Assembly (NCBI RefSeq): GCF_964026545.1
Contig: NZ_OZ032156.1
Span: 372,001-436,000 of the forward strand
Source of the DNA: Candidatus Tisiphia endosymbiont of Dioctria linearis
GTDB lineage: Bacteria > Pseudomonadota > Alphaproteobacteria > Rickettsiales > Rickettsiaceae
DNA: 64,000 bases
Direction of reading: 5' to 3'
Shown here: positions 1 through 8,928 of the stretch, piece by piece
Numbering within the stretch: position 1 is the first letter of the stretch
Layout: each line of letters begins with the position of its first letter
The notes under the pieces: model-generated
What the model saw: only the letters and a program-made list of their open reading frames with translations
Told to the model about the DNA's origin: nothing
The model's database searches: none
Made by a program: the position numbers and the translations under genes

Positions 1-5
1 ATATA

Positions 6-182
6 CTATTTTGAAAGATAGAGAAAAGCAAGAACACATACAGCAATTGCTTGAAATATAACCCGTAACGACATTAATTTGGAACTAAATTTTTTGTCAA
101 TTTTCCCGCCAATAGCCATAGAGACAACACCTAGCACTAAGACTAATGTAGTCAAGCTTAAAGCAATTAATATATATACCAC
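6..182 (-). CDS. HIG1-domain-like small membrane protein
   Basis: A 58-residue reading frame from a GTG start to TAG. It has two hydrophobic segments (about residues 1-22 and 40-56) joined by a short basic loop (GGKIDKKFSSKLMSLRV). This is the two-helix hairpin plan of the HIG1 (hypoxia-induced) family of small inner-membrane proteins found in Rickettsiales, in which a G-rich end of helix one is followed by a basic loop. The function in bacteria is unclear; mitochondrial homologues associate with respiratory complexes. The GTG start is chosen because no ATG lies upstream in frame before the sequence becomes non-coding. The assignment rests on pattern only. Confidence 0.6.
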   Translation of the reverse strand: MVYILIALSLTTLVLVLGVVSMAIGGKIDKKFSSKLMSLRVIFQAIAVCVLAFLYLSK

Positions 183-389
183 AAAATTATCTCTAGAAAA
201 ACAATTTAGAAAATATTCGCCTATTTAAAAGTGAATAAAAAATCATTGAAAATATACTAGAATAATCCAACATTTGCAAATCCAATTCGTAGGATTCTGC
301 AACAGAACAGTTTAAAAGTCGTAGGCAAAAACAATCAGTGTCATTGCGAGCTGATGTATCCCCAGGAAATTGTTGCAAAATAGCAAGAA

Positions 390-2063
390 TTATCTGCTAA
401 TTAGCAATAGGGTAAAAGTAATTAACAATATAATTACTACTAATAGACTTGTTGATTGATTATGCAAAGATTTTATCTTACGTAAAGCATTTTTTTCTAC
501 TTTTTTCAAAATAGGGTATTCCGCCCCTAGTCTATCATTAAAATCGTGTCCCACTAAGTGATATTTGTAATAAATACGACGAAAATTATTTTCAACAAAC
601 TGAAATAAATCTAAATTTATGTTAGCAGTTGAACGTCTAGAAATTTTTTTACTAAAAACCACACTAAGCAATATACCTATTATTATTACTACTACTTGCT
701 TTACTATATCCAACCAATTTGTATCAAGTGTTTCAACAGGATAAGATGACCATACTAATTTTAAGCCTTGCTCTAAAAAGAAATTAGTTGCCAATACAAA
801 CGATAGCATGACCAATAAGCTGACTCTGCTCAAAATATTCACTATAGGATAAAAGTCATTAATTAGATATTTGTATTTAACCGTAGAAAATAAAGCTGCA
901 CATGTTATAATTTTTAACAGGAAAATAGCATAATAATTAATATCCTGATCCAAAACATTGGTCACAATAATTTTGCTAACAAAACTAGCAAGAGGAGGTA
1001 AGGCTATAATGAATAATACACTAACTATTAAACTACCAAGCAATAAAGGGCTTCTCCATGAGTAAAGCCCTTTTATCTCAGAGCAATTTTCTACATTACC
1101 TTTATCTATTAATATAGCAACATATAGACCAAATAAAGCTTTATACAATATATGGACAAAAAGAAAAACTATGATTCCTAAATTTGCTTGTTGAGATTTT
1201 GTGCCAATGGCAATCACCATGAATCCAAGCTGAGAAACAGTAAGATAACAGACTGATCTTTTGATGTTATCTTCTATACAAGCATAAACCCCACCATATA
1301 TAATCATTAATAATCCAAAGAATTTAAGTATTTCTAAACCACTAAATAATTTAAGAAGTATAATGATCGATATTTTACTAGTAAAGCTGGTTAAATATAT
1401 CATCCCTGAAGTTGAGGCAAATGGATAACAATTAACAATCCATCCGGAAAAAGGTATGCTCGCTACATTAATTAAGCAACCACTAAGTATTATAACATAA
1501 AAGATAAAAGAAGCATCTCTGTTCTCTATCAATTGGCTAAGAGAAATAATTTGTATGTTAGAACTATTGGTGATTATATAACTAATCCCTATTAAGATAA
1601 GACTACCACTTATAAGATGCGTAAGGAAATACTGTCTTGCCGCCCTAATACTATTTTTACAATTACCGTAAAAAATTAACAAAGTGGCACATATCATCAT
1701 CATTTCTAGAGCAACAAACATCGAGATAAAATCCCCAGCAAATAAACAGATCAAGGAAGCTGCTGAGTATAAACTACCTATCAATACCTCAAATTTCCTG
1801 TTTTGGCTAATGGCATATAGGTTAGTCACCAACGTTATCGCCATAAAAGCAAGTGCTATTAATTTATTTTCATTACTAAAATTAATAATAAAACTATTAT
1901 TATACAGATTAATTACCGCCTCATTTTGGCTATTAATTAATAATATACCAGCAACTATTGGATAGATTATTGAGGTAATATAAAATGTCTTTCTAAATTT
2001 AAAATAGAGAAATAGAATAAATAAAGGAATAAGCAAGGCTGAGTAGTAAAACATACCTACCAT
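390..2063 (-). CDS. MnhD/NuoN-like proton-conducting membrane subunit (third of three)
   Basis: A 557-residue, highly hydrophobic protein of the Mrp antiporter / complex I proton-channel superfamily (NuoL/M/N, MnhA/D). The transmembrane-5 glutamate motif is visible (MFVALEMMMICATLL near residue 120), and a later lysine lies in the region TSFTSKISI. The lysine normally found just before the P-H/P-F motif of helix 7 is not obvious here (NVASIPFSGW), so this may be the most diverged of the three paralogues. A soluble, basic C-terminal stretch (about residues 480-540) precedes a last membrane helix. It overlaps the upstream gene by 7 bases, so it is probably cotranscribed and part of one antiporter complex with the two paralogues and MnhC. 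Confidence 0.75.
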   Translation of the reverse strand: MVGMFYYSALLIPLFILFLYFKFRKTFYITSIIYPIVAGILLINSQNEAVINLYNNSFIINFSNENKLIALAFMAITLVTNLYAISQNRKFEVLIGSLYSAASLICLFAGDFISMFVALEMMMICATLLIFYGNCKNSIRAARQYFLTHLISGSLILIGISYIITNSSNIQIISLSQLIENRDASFIFYVIILSGCLINVASIPFSGWIVNCYPFASTSGMIYLTSFTSKISIIILLKLFSGLEILKFFGLLMIIYGGVYACIEDNIKRSVCYLTVSQLGFMVIAIGTKSQQANLGIIVFLFVHILYKALFGLYVAILIDKGNVENCSEIKGLYSWRSPLLLGSLIVSVLFIIALPPLASFVSKIIVTNVLDQDINYYAIFLLKIITCAALFSTVKYKYLINDFYPIVNILSRVSLLVMLSFVLATNFFLEQGLKLVWSSYPVETLDTNWLDIVKQVVVIIIGILLSVVFSKKISRRSTANINLDLFQFVENNFRRIYYKYHLVGHDFNDRLGAEYPILKKVEKNALRKIKSLHNQSTSLLVVIILLITFTLLLISR

Positions 2064-3526
2064 ATAAATATAAAAAACTTCTTAATAAAAATCTGGATAA
2101 AATAGAATAATATGACGCAACATGTACATATAATTAGGCTAACCATCATGGTAGTAGGCAGTTTATTTTCTAAAACCATTTTATAACTATTAGCTATAGT
2201 TGGTTTATAAAGAGATATCACAAGCTTTGCTAAATAAAGTGCAGAGAATAAAGTACTTAAAGCTAGCACTCCCATAACTAATATTTGATTTTGTTCAGCA
2301 GCGGCAAGCATAATATAAAACTTACTAATAAAACCACCAAAGGGGGGAATGCCGATTAACGATAAACTGGCAATACATACCATAAAGCTAGTTTTTGGCA
2401 TTTCTTTGCCAGCATTGATTAGGTCAGATATCTGGTTAGTCTTCTTTAAGCTATAAATACTTCCCATTCCATAAAATAAACAGATTTTAGTAAATGAATG
2501 TGAAGATAAATGTAGGATAGCTGCTCCTATAGATTTTGAGGTAAACATGAAGCTACTAAGTAAAGCTATCCCTAATTGGTTAATCGTAGAGTAGGCTAGA
2601 ATCTTCTTAATATTATCACTAGTTAATGCCTTAAAGGAACTATAAAATATGGTGATAATAGGTAAGAAAATGATCCAATTAAATTCGGCAAAAATAGAGT
2701 GTAAATATTTAAGACCAAAAATATATATCAGAATTTTATAAATACAAAAAAGTCCAGTTTTAACAACTACCACTGCATGTAGCAAAGCACTTACAGGGTA
2801 ATGTGCTACCATTGCCGCTGGTAACCATTGGTGCAAAGGATATAAGGCTGCCTTTGATGTGCCAAAAATAAACATTAATAACAAAATTATGGTTTGATTT
2901 TTGGAAAAATAATGCTCGATAAAACCTTGGGATGTAAAGTCACCATGCCCTGCTTTAGCATAAATAATTATTATAGCTGGCAAGAATAGTAATATCCCTG
3001 AGATCATCAATATTTTTAAATATTTATAGACTCCTGCCATAACTTTATCTCCACCACTATGACCAATTAATGGAGCAGTTGATAATGTTAATATTTCATA
3101 AAAAATAAACATCGTAAAGAGATTTGAAGATAATGCTACCATCCCCCCAGATAATACGCTTAGATTAATGAAGAATAGAAAACGACTAGAATTATCAATA
3201 TTATTAATTGCCAAATATTTAGTGGTGTAAATTAATGCACAAATCCATAAGAAGCTCAGTAAGGTTAAGAAAATGAGACTGAGAGCTTCTAAATGCAATC
3301 CAATAGCAAAATTACTAAAGATGGTTATTGATAGATTGGCTCTTACGCCCTTCAGAAATAACCAATCAATAATTAAAATATTGACAAAAAAGAAGCTACT
3401 AATGGTAATTAATAAAGAGTTACGCGTATTATTATCACTATTACTGATAAAAGGTGTAACTAAATTTAACATAGCTAAAAGTAAAGTTGATATAATCAAA
3501 AAACTAGGGGTGACAGAAGGGTACAT
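2057..3526 (-). CDS. MnhD-like monovalent cation/H+ antiporter subunit (second of three)
   Basis: A 489-residue polytopic protein of the NuoL/M/N-MnhD superfamily. The helix-5 glutamate is seen in LFTMFIFYEILTLSTA, and the helix-7 lysine with its P-H motif in GTSKAALYPLHQWLPAA. A further lysine follows in ALLHAVVVVKTGLF. These are the residues that carry protons in the family. Its start overlaps the stop of the upstream paralogue by one base (TAATG), which indicates translational coupling. The likely role is one proton channel of an Mrp/Mnh-type complex exchanging Na+ or K+ for H+. Which Mnh letter it should carry cannot be settled by eye. Confidence 0.82.
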   Translation of the reverse strand: MYPSVTPSFLIISTLLLAMLNLVTPFISNSDNNTRNSLLITISSFFFVNILIIDWLFLKGVRANLSITIFSNFAIGLHLEALSLIFLTLLSFLWICALIYTTKYLAINNIDNSSRFLFFINLSVLSGGMVALSSNLFTMFIFYEILTLSTAPLIGHSGGDKVMAGVYKYLKILMISGILLFLPAIIIIYAKAGHGDFTSQGFIEHYFSKNQTIILLLMFIFGTSKAALYPLHQWLPAAMVAHYPVSALLHAVVVVKTGLFCIYKILIYIFGLKYLHSIFAEFNWIIFLPIITIFYSSFKALTSDNIKKILAYSTINQLGIALLSSFMFTSKSIGAAILHLSSHSFTKICLFYGMGSIYSLKKTNQISDLINAGKEMPKTSFMVCIASLSLIGIPPFGGFISKFYIMLAAAEQNQILVMGVLALSTLFSALYLAKLVISLYKPTIANSYKMVLENKLPTTMMVSLIICTCCVILFYFIQIFIKKFFIFIW

Positions 3527-5223
3527 TAACGCCCTCCTAATAGTTGTAATTGGTTTAAGAATATTGGTAGGAGAAGTTGTATTACACTAACAAAAATTAG
3601 CCCATAATATTTATACTTAGTGTTAGACTGTAATAGTGTATAATTAGAGTGATTAGCATTTAACCATAGTAAACTGGCGTCATTGCGAGAAGGCGTAAGC
3701 CGACGAAGCAATCCAATTTTATTGTTTTCCTGGATTGCTTCGTCGCTACTATAAGTAGCTCCTCGCAATGACAACTGAGAATTTGGCATGATATTAGTCG
3801 GGTTAGCTGTATAATTAGAGTGATGCCAACATAGTTTTTTGGCAATCTTATAATGATAAAGTAATGACATAGCAGAACTGATAACAACAATCACCAACTC
3901 GAGCCACAGATTTTCAACAATCAACAACTCAAAAATAGAAAGCTTAATGAAAAACATACTACTTATTGGCAAACCACAGCTACAAATTAGACTAAATACT
4001 ACCAAGACACGCCATAACATACTGGTATAGTCAATTGATGAGAAGTTGGTGACGTCGTCACTCGTCGCTCGCCTATTACTTATAGGCGTCGCTCCATCGC
4101 TCCTAGCACCAAATCCTCCTGAATTGACTATACTGGGTACGCTATGAGTATCAAAATAAGCAATTATTAGAAATAGAGCAATCTTATTAAGGCTATCAGC
4201 TAACAAAAATGGAGTTAGGATTAATTCACCTCTAGGAACAACTAATAACAAAAATATATAACCAATTTGTACTGCCGAAGAATATATCACAATATTTCTG
4301 ACTTTTTCTTTGCTTCGGCAAGCAAAATATGTACATAAAATAATAGTTACCAGAGCGATCGGTTTGATAAAAATTGCTAAATCATTAATGATTATACTAT
4401 AGTCAATGGTAAAATGAATGAACCTCAATATTATATAAAGACCCATTATACTGGAGATACTGGCAAGATATGTCAAAATGACCGGAGCAACCGAAGAATA
4501 GCTTCGTATCATCCAAAAATGCATCGGGAAAAAAGCCGTTTTTAATATAGCACCAATTAGAAAAAAACTAATAGCTAGCTTGACTATTTTGCAGTCATAA
4601 TTTGTCTGAAGTAACATTGAAATATCTGACATATTAAGGCTGCCAGTGCTACTCAATAAAAATCCAATGGCTATTAATATTAAAGTTGCCCCGACTGTAC
4701 CTAGCATAAGATAATCGAAAGCACCGATAACAGCCTTGAGGTTATTACCCTGTGCCATTAGGGCATAAGCACTTAATGAAGATATTTCAATAAATACATA
4801 AAGGTTAAAAAGGTCATTAGTACTCAATATACCGAGATATCCGCTATGGGCAAATAATAAAAGTGCATAAAATAACGATTGCCTTTTTTTATCAATAAAT
4901 TTAAGTACGGTAGTTGCCAGCAATTTGTTACAGAAAATTAGAAAAAATAATAATACACCATTAATGTAGGTAATTATAGGTTGATTCAGGTAGTCTAGCT
5001 TATATTCAATACCTATGGGAGCATGCCAATTACCAAAATCATATGACACGGCACCTTTATTAATTACCGATAAACCATAAATACTTAAAAATAAACTTAG
5101 TGCAATCGAAATAACTGCTATAATTCGAGTGACAAGCACATAACGAAAAGTTAGTATTGAAAATAACGCCCCAAAAAATGGTAGCAATACTTGTAAAGCT
5201 GGAAAATGTTTAATTAATATCAT
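3526..5223 (-). CDS. MnhD-like antiporter subunit carrying two in-frame palindromic-element insertions
   Basis: A 565-residue member of the MnhD/NuoM superfamily. Conserved points are the helix-5 glutamate (LYVFIEISSLSAYALMA) and the helix-7 lysine (GAILKTAFFPMHFWM). The usual length is about 490-500 residues. The excess is explained by two inserts. One is about 36 residues (residues about 365-400, SGGFGARSDGATPISNRRA) encoded by an alpha element. The other is about 32 residues near residues 484-515 (SLRGATYSS...RRLTPSRNDA) encoded by a delta element. Both keep the frame open, so the gene still reads through to its C-terminal helix. It follows mnhC by 5 bases in the same operon. Whether the inserts are tolerated in loops is inference. 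Confidence 0.82.
   Translation of the reverse strand: MILIKHFPALQVLLPFFGALFSILTFRYVLVTRIIAVISIALSLFLSIYGLSVINKGAVSYDFGNWHAPIGIEYKLDYLNQPIITYINGVLLFFLIFCNKLLATTVLKFIDKKRQSLFYALLLFAHSGYLGILSTNDLFNLYVFIEISSLSAYALMAQGNNLKAVIGAFDYLMLGTVGATLILIAIGFLLSSTGSLNMSDISMLLQTNYDCKIVKLAISFFLIGAILKTAFFPMHFWMIRSYSSVAPVILTYLASISSIMGLYIILRFIHFTIDYSIIINDLAIFIKPIALVTIILCTYFACRSKEKVRNIVIYSSAVQIGYIFLLLVVPRGELILTPFLLADSLNKIALFLIIAYFDTHSVPSIVNSGGFGARSDGATPISNRRATSDDVTNFSSIDYTSMLWRVLVVFSLICSCGLPISSMFFIKLSIFELLIVENLWLELVIVVISSAMSLLYHYKIAKKLCWHHSNYTANPTNIMPNSQLSLRGATYSSDEAIQENNKIGLLRRLTPSRNDASLLWLNANHSNYTLLQSNTKYKYYGLIFVSVIQLLLPIFLNQLQLLGGR
3679..3772. repeat. Delta palindromic element inside the first mnhD-like gene
   Basis: Begins GTCATTGCGAGAAGGCG and ends CTCCTCGCAATGAC, with an internal GGATTGCTTCGTCG arm pairing with CGACGAAGCAATCC. 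It is read in frame on the minus strand as a 30-residue basic insert. A 17-base direct repeat, TGTATAATTAGAGTGAT, occurs on both sides (starting about 3639 and 3810). This suggests that the insertion duplicated host sequence or moved as a larger unit. Confidence 0.85.
4026..4132. repeat. Alpha palindromic element (107 bp) inside the first mnhD-like gene
   Basis: Has terminal inverted repeats TATAGTCAATT and AATTGACTATA, with a GGCG...CGCC core. On the minus strand it is translated in the same orientation and frame as the copy in dapE, giving the shared peptide FGARSDGATPISNRRATSD. Other full-length 107-bp copies are at 11317, 32679 and 61622. Confidence 0.9.
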
Positions 5224-5228
5224 TTATT

Positions 5229-5609
5229 TCAATCATTCGGAGTCGCTTCGCTAAAATTAATTTCATGCTCCGATATAGTATTAAATTGCTTAGAAATACG
5301 ATAAATCAAGCTAAGCCCTAATGACAATGTAGCAAAACCAACAACAATAGCCGTGAGCATTAGCACCTGAGGTAATGGGCTTACATAAAGCTGAGAATTC
5401 TGCAGTAAACTACGCTCAATTGGCACAATACCTCCATTTACCTTACCAAGCATCAGGTAAAAAATTAGCACAGAGCTTTGCATAACACTAAGTCCTATGA
5501 TTTTACGAACATAATTATCACTGATTAACATTATAAACAAACCACTAGTTAATACGAGCAGTGTTAAAAAATATAAAATTTTTGAGATATATATAGCTTC
5601 TAAAAACAT
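5229..5609 (-). CDS. mnhC: Na+(K+)/H+ antiporter subunit MnhC/MrpC
   Basis: A 126-residue, three-helix protein of the MnhC/NuoK family. It has the expected short topology, with GLSVMQSSVLIFYLMLG for the middle helix and LTAIVVGFATLSLGLSLIYRI for the last. In the complex it takes the NuoK-like place beside the large MnhD-type channels, and it lies immediately upstream of one of them (5 bases). It is followed on the minus strand by three large subunits. No MnhA, B, E, F or G is visible in the window, so the complex must be completed elsewhere or be reduced. The gene starts 15 bases after the stop of virB9. Confidence 0.85.
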   Translation of the reverse strand: MFLEAIYISKILYFLTLLVLTSGLFIMLISDNYVRKIIGLSVMQSSVLIFYLMLGKVNGGIVPIERSLLQNSQLYVSPLPQVLMLTAIVVGFATLSLGLSLIYRISKQFNTISEHEINFSEATPND

Positions 5610-5624
5610 TGTTACTTAACTTAA

Positions 5625-6371
5625 TTAATACGGCTTAAATGCTTCATTAAACACGCATACTATTTTTTTGCCATGACGTATTGACAGTTTGTGAAATACC
5701 TGTTCAATAATCACCATATTAGCATTATCTTGAGCAAGTCGATAATTTACCATCGATTCTCTAAGAGCTTCATCAACTGCAAAAATAGCTGGTAACTCAG
5801 CATTTTTATCTCTAAATTGTAAGTAAGTATACACTCCATCATCAAAAATTTTAATTGGGGCAATTGATTCATTACCACTTATTGAATAATTAAAATTATA
5901 TTTCTCAGGATGAGATAAATCTAGGTTAGCTGAGGATGTAACATAAGTTTGCAAATAATCCCCTGAATTTTCATCATCAGGATAGATAAATCTTAAATTA
6001 AAAACCATTTCTGGATCTCTCATATCCGAAGCTTCTGCAGCATATAGTTCAAAAAAGTAAGTTCGCTTGTTAGTAATAATCGTCATATTAGTGGTAGCAT
6101 CTTGTTCCATTGGCTTAATGAAAATTCGATGACCGGCTGGTACTATTTGCCAAGAAGTAGTATCCCCCATGGAAATACTAACTATTTCCTCCTCTTTTGC
6201 TAGCTCTATACTAGTTTGATAACCGTAGTATCCGGTGAACTTAAATACATCATCGGGACTATACACCATTACCCTAATTCTGCTATCGATCGGCAATGGT
6301 CTAGATTCTCTAACAGCTAAAGCAGTATTTACAGAAAATACTACCACAAACAATATTATTAATCGCTTCAT
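5625..6371 (-). CDS. virB9: Type IV secretion protein VirB9 (Rvh)
   Basis: A 248-residue protein with a Sec signal peptide (MKRLIILFVVVFSVNTALA, cleavage probably after ALA). It has the VirB9/CagX N-terminal domain (residues about 25-130, DVFKFTGYYGYQTSIEL) and a C-terminal domain (about 150-245, FDDGVYTYLQFRD...HKLSIRHGKKIVCVFN). Full length with both domains implies it can build the outer-membrane core with VirB7 and VirB10. Rickettsiae are known to carry duplicated virB9 and virB8 genes; which copy this is cannot be told. It follows virB8 by one base and is followed by mnhC. Confidence 0.9.
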   Translation of the reverse strand: MKRLIILFVVVFSVNTALAVRESRPLPIDSRIRVMVYSPDDVFKFTGYYGYQTSIELAKEEEIVSISMGDTTSWQIVPAGHRIFIKPMEQDATTNMTIITNKRTYFFELYAAEASDMRDPEMVFNLRFIYPDDENSGDYLQTYVTSSANLDLSHPEKYNFNYSISGNESIAPIKIFDDGVYTYLQFRDKNAELPAIFAVDEALRESMVNYRLAQDNANMVIIEQVFHKLSIRHGKKIVCVFNEAFKPY

Positions 6372-6372
6372 C

Positions 6373-7068
6373 TTATTTCTTACTTTTATCTTCTATTAAC
6401 TTAAGTCTGTAACCAGTAACCACAAAATTAAAATTTGAGTTAGGAGGTAAATGGATGTTAATGGCATCTATTTCAAAATTTATTGTCGCTTGCCATACCA
6501 TATTTTCCAAAATATCATTAGCGGAGTTTTTTGCTATCGATGTAAATATGACCTCAGCCTTATTATTTTTATGATAAACCACTGATAATATATTAACAGA
6601 ACGCCTTAAGGATCTTTGGTAACGCATAACTGGTGACAATGAGTTGTCAATATTCATAAAATTGGCAAATTGTCTAAATATTATACGTGTAGAACTATTC
6701 TGAATAAATATAAACTGGGGGCGAAGAAAATCATAGTCATAAGATTCTCTGTGTATCACGTAATTTCTAATCATAATGTCTGCAATAGAATTGATGGCAT
6801 CACTTTTTATATGATTAGCATTAGTTATCGTCGCGCTTTTAAGAGATTCAGCACTAATTGCGTATCTTACCTGTCGAACTGCTGGTAATAAAGTCTGAAA
6901 ATTAACCACCACAGCTAGAAATAATACAAAGAAAACTACGGTAAATATCAATAAAAATGATCTTTGTACAAGTGGATATAGATATTCAAAATTATACCAT
7001 CTTCTAGCATCAACAAAATATTCACCAGACTTAATATATTCTTGAACAGAACTTAATACCTTATCCAT
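6373..7068 (-). CDS. virB8: Type IV secretion protein VirB8 (Rvh)
   Basis: A bitopic inner-membrane protein: a short cytoplasmic N-terminus (SGEYFVDARRWYNFEYLYPLV), one transmembrane helix (SFLLIFTVVFFVLFLAVVV), then a periplasmic NTF2-like domain ending in VVTGYRLKLIED. VirB8 nucleates assembly of the secretion channel. The reading frame is open back to 7134. I prefer the start at 7068 (MDKVLSSVQEYI), because the 22 extra residues are not VirB8-like and their DNA contains a small dyad (GGCTCTGTG/TACAGAACC). It is the first gene of the virB8-virB9-mnhC-mnhD run. Confidence 0.85.
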   Translation of the reverse strand: MDKVLSSVQEYIKSGEYFVDARRWYNFEYLYPLVQRSFLLIFTVVFFVLFLAVVVNFQTLLPAVRQVRYAISAESLKSATITNANHIKSDAINSIADIMIRNYVIHRESYDYDFLRPQFIFIQNSSTRIIFRQFANFMNIDNSLSPVMRYQRSLRRSVNILSVVYHKNNKAEVIFTSIAKNSANDILENMVWQATINFEIDAINIHLPPNSNFNFVVTGYRLKLIEDKSKK

Positions 7069-7217
7069 TAGCCTAAAATAATTGATTACCTTACTTAGGC
7101 TCTGTGTACAGAACCTAATATCGGATTCTAGCACATATTAGCAAAGAAGTTATTATTTTTTTATAAAAATTATTCTTTTATGCTAACCCGACTAACATTA
7201 TGCTAAATTCACAGATG

Positions 7218-7260
7218 TCTATTAGCGAGGAGCTACTTTAATAGCAACGAAGCAATCCAG
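7218..7260. repeat. Partial delta element upstream of ampG
   Basis: The segment GCGAGGAGCTACTTTAATAG followed by CAACGAAGCAATCCAGG matches the left half of the delta family. The right half is missing. It lies between the divergent virB8 and ampG genes. Confidence 0.6.
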
Positions 7261-7369
7261 GAAAATGATTAGACTTTCCTTATCCTAAACTCGCATTTAT
7301 ATTGAAATAAGAAAGGAATTGTGGTATTTAATCTTCCAAGACTAAAAGGTGGTGATATAACTCCTGAAT

Positions 7370-8611
7370 ATGTTAACTAATCGCAAGCAATCTTATTTTA
7401 TTTGTTTCTTCTTTCTAGGGATAGTGTCGGGAGGAAATTTTTCATTAGTCTCATTTACTATTAACTACCAATTATCACAAGCAGGATATTCAACTGATAT
7501 TATTGGTGTAATGTTTCTAACATCCATTCCATATTGCTTAAAACCAATATTGGCACCATTTATTGATAAATATTCTATACCTATTATATGTAGGAAATTT
7601 GGTCAACGTCGTGGATGGACACTAGCTGTACAAGCGTGTTTATTAGTTGCTATTAGTGGATTTTTAATTATAGCCCCCCCTGTTAACATAGCTATTACTG
7701 CCATTTTAAATTTTACTATTTCCTGTTGTGCGGCAACTCAAGATATTATTTTAGATGCCTATCGTATAGAACGCTCTGCAACAAAGGAAGAACTCTCAAT
7801 TGCTACAACTTTTAGTAGCACTGGCTTTCGCATAGGAATTCTTATTAATAGTACAGGGGCATTATATGTATCTTGCCTCTTTAATTGGTATTTGGTATAT
7901 CTATGTACCTTTTTTATAACAATGGCTGCTCCGGTAATAATCTTATACATGCAAGAGCCTGCTATAAAAAAAACAGAGCATATTTTTACTAATTTAATTT
8001 CATTTACTCAATATTCTAAAGTTATTGGTGATAGCTTACTATTATTAAAACGAAACCATCCGAATTGGATGTTCGTTATGCTGTTTATCTTTCTATATAA
8101 AGCAAGCGATTCAATTCCTATGGCAATGAGTTCTCCATTATTTATTGACTTGTCCTTTACCTCTCAAGAAATCGCCTCTATTTCAAAAACCTATGGATTC
8201 GTGCTAATGACCTTAGGGGGGATTATTGGTGGTGTATTAACCGCAAAAGTAGGAATATCTCGAAGTCTCCTAATATGTGGTAGTCTACAATTACTATCTC
8301 CCTTGATGCTGATGTTTTTATCTATAGTAGGTCATGATATAGTTATATTTACTATAACAATTACTGTACAAAATTTCTGTTGCGGACTTGGTAATACTGC
8401 TCTTACTATTTATTTTTCTAGTTTATGCAATAGCGAATTGATTGCCACACAATACTCAATTATTGCCTCTTTTAGTTCTTTCGTACGCATTATTTTATCC
8501 TGTTTATCTGGTATTTGTGCAAACTATGTGGACTGGTCCAATCTTTTTTTATTCACTACCTTATTTAGCATGCTACTTGTATTAGCTTTTTTAAGGATAA
8601 ATAAAATTTAA
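7370..8611 (+). CDS. ampG: AmpG-type muropeptide MFS permease
   Basis: A 413-residue protein with twelve predicted membrane helices. It carries the AmpG signature of an early helix [15 protein letters not shown] and the [13 protein letters not shown] motif of helix 5. AmpG imports anhydro-muropeptides from the periplasm for recycling, and rickettsiae carry several paralogues that may move other substrates. A Shine-Dalgarno-like AAGGTGG lies about 18 bases before the ATG, rather far, so the true start could differ slightly. The gene ends four bases into the convergent ferredoxin gene. Confidence 0.82.
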   Translation: MLTNRKQSYFICFFFLGIVSGGNFSLVSFTINYQLSQAGYSTDIIGVMFLTSIPYCLKPILAPFIDKYSIPIICRKFGQRRGWTLAVQACLLVAISGFLIIAPPVNIAITAILNFTISCCAATQDIILDAYRIERSATKEELSIATTFSSTGFRIGILINSTGALYVSCLFNWYLVYLCTFFITMAAPVIILYMQEPAIKKTEHIFTNLISFTQYSKVIGDSLLLLKRNHPNWMFVMLFIFLYKASDSIPMAMSSPLFIDLSFTSQEIASISKTYGFVLMTLGGIIGGVLTAKVGISRSLLICGSLQLLSPLMLMFLSIVGHDIVIFTITITVQNFCCGLGNTALTIYFSSLCNSELIATQYSIIASFSSFVRIILSCLSGICANYVDWSNLFLFTTLFSMLLVLAFLRINKI

Positions 8612-8928
8612 GCTCTCTCCATATATTTTTCAAATTTATTTTTCTCGTTCTGATATTTATCTGCATCCGGTAGGGCTGGTTTCTTAACCGTAATATTTGA
8701 CCATTTACTGGAAAAAAACTTAGCTCTCTCTATCCAGTCAATCAGCTGTTCTGATTCTGGCTTAATAGCTTTAACCGGACACTCACTCTCACATACTCCA
8801 CAATCAATACATTCGTCAGGATTAATTACCAACATTAACTCCCCTTCATAGAAGCAATCGACAGGGCATACTTCTACGCAATCAGTATATTTACATTTTA
8901 CGCACTCATCGGTAACAACATAAGTCAT
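8608..8928 (-). CDS. fdxA: Seven-iron ferredoxin FdxA
   Basis: A 106-residue protein with two cysteine clusters: C9, C17 and C21-P in [11 protein letters not shown], and [15 protein letters not shown] in the second. This matches the [3Fe-4S]/[4Fe-4S] FdxA family of alpha-proteobacteria, including the typical C-terminal extension (residues 60-106). It is a soluble electron carrier; the partner is unknown. The start overlaps the end of ccmC by four bases, so the two are translationally coupled. The C-terminus overlaps the convergent ampG end. Confidence 0.93.
   Translation of the reverse strand: MTYVVTDECVKCKYTDCVEVCPVDCFYEGELMLVINPDECIDCGVCESECPVKAIKPESEQLIDWIERAKFFSSKWSNITVKKPALPDADKYQNEKNKFEKYMERA

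Noticed and set aside
193-378. 61-codon minus-strand frame after the HIG1-like gene
   Set aside because: Contains a fragment of delta repeat sequence and no family resemblance; AT-rich gap rather than a gene.
7082-7108. GGCTCTGTG...CAGAACC dyad at the start of virB8 as a MITE copy
   Set aside because: Shares only the outer 8-9 bases with the MITE ends and no internal sequence; may be a coincidence or a deleted remnant.
7322-7381. Short plus-strand frame [19 protein letters not shown] before ampG
   Set aside because: Could be the start of a lost gene (it recalls the N-terminus of some oxidoreductases), but with 19 codons nothing can be claimed.
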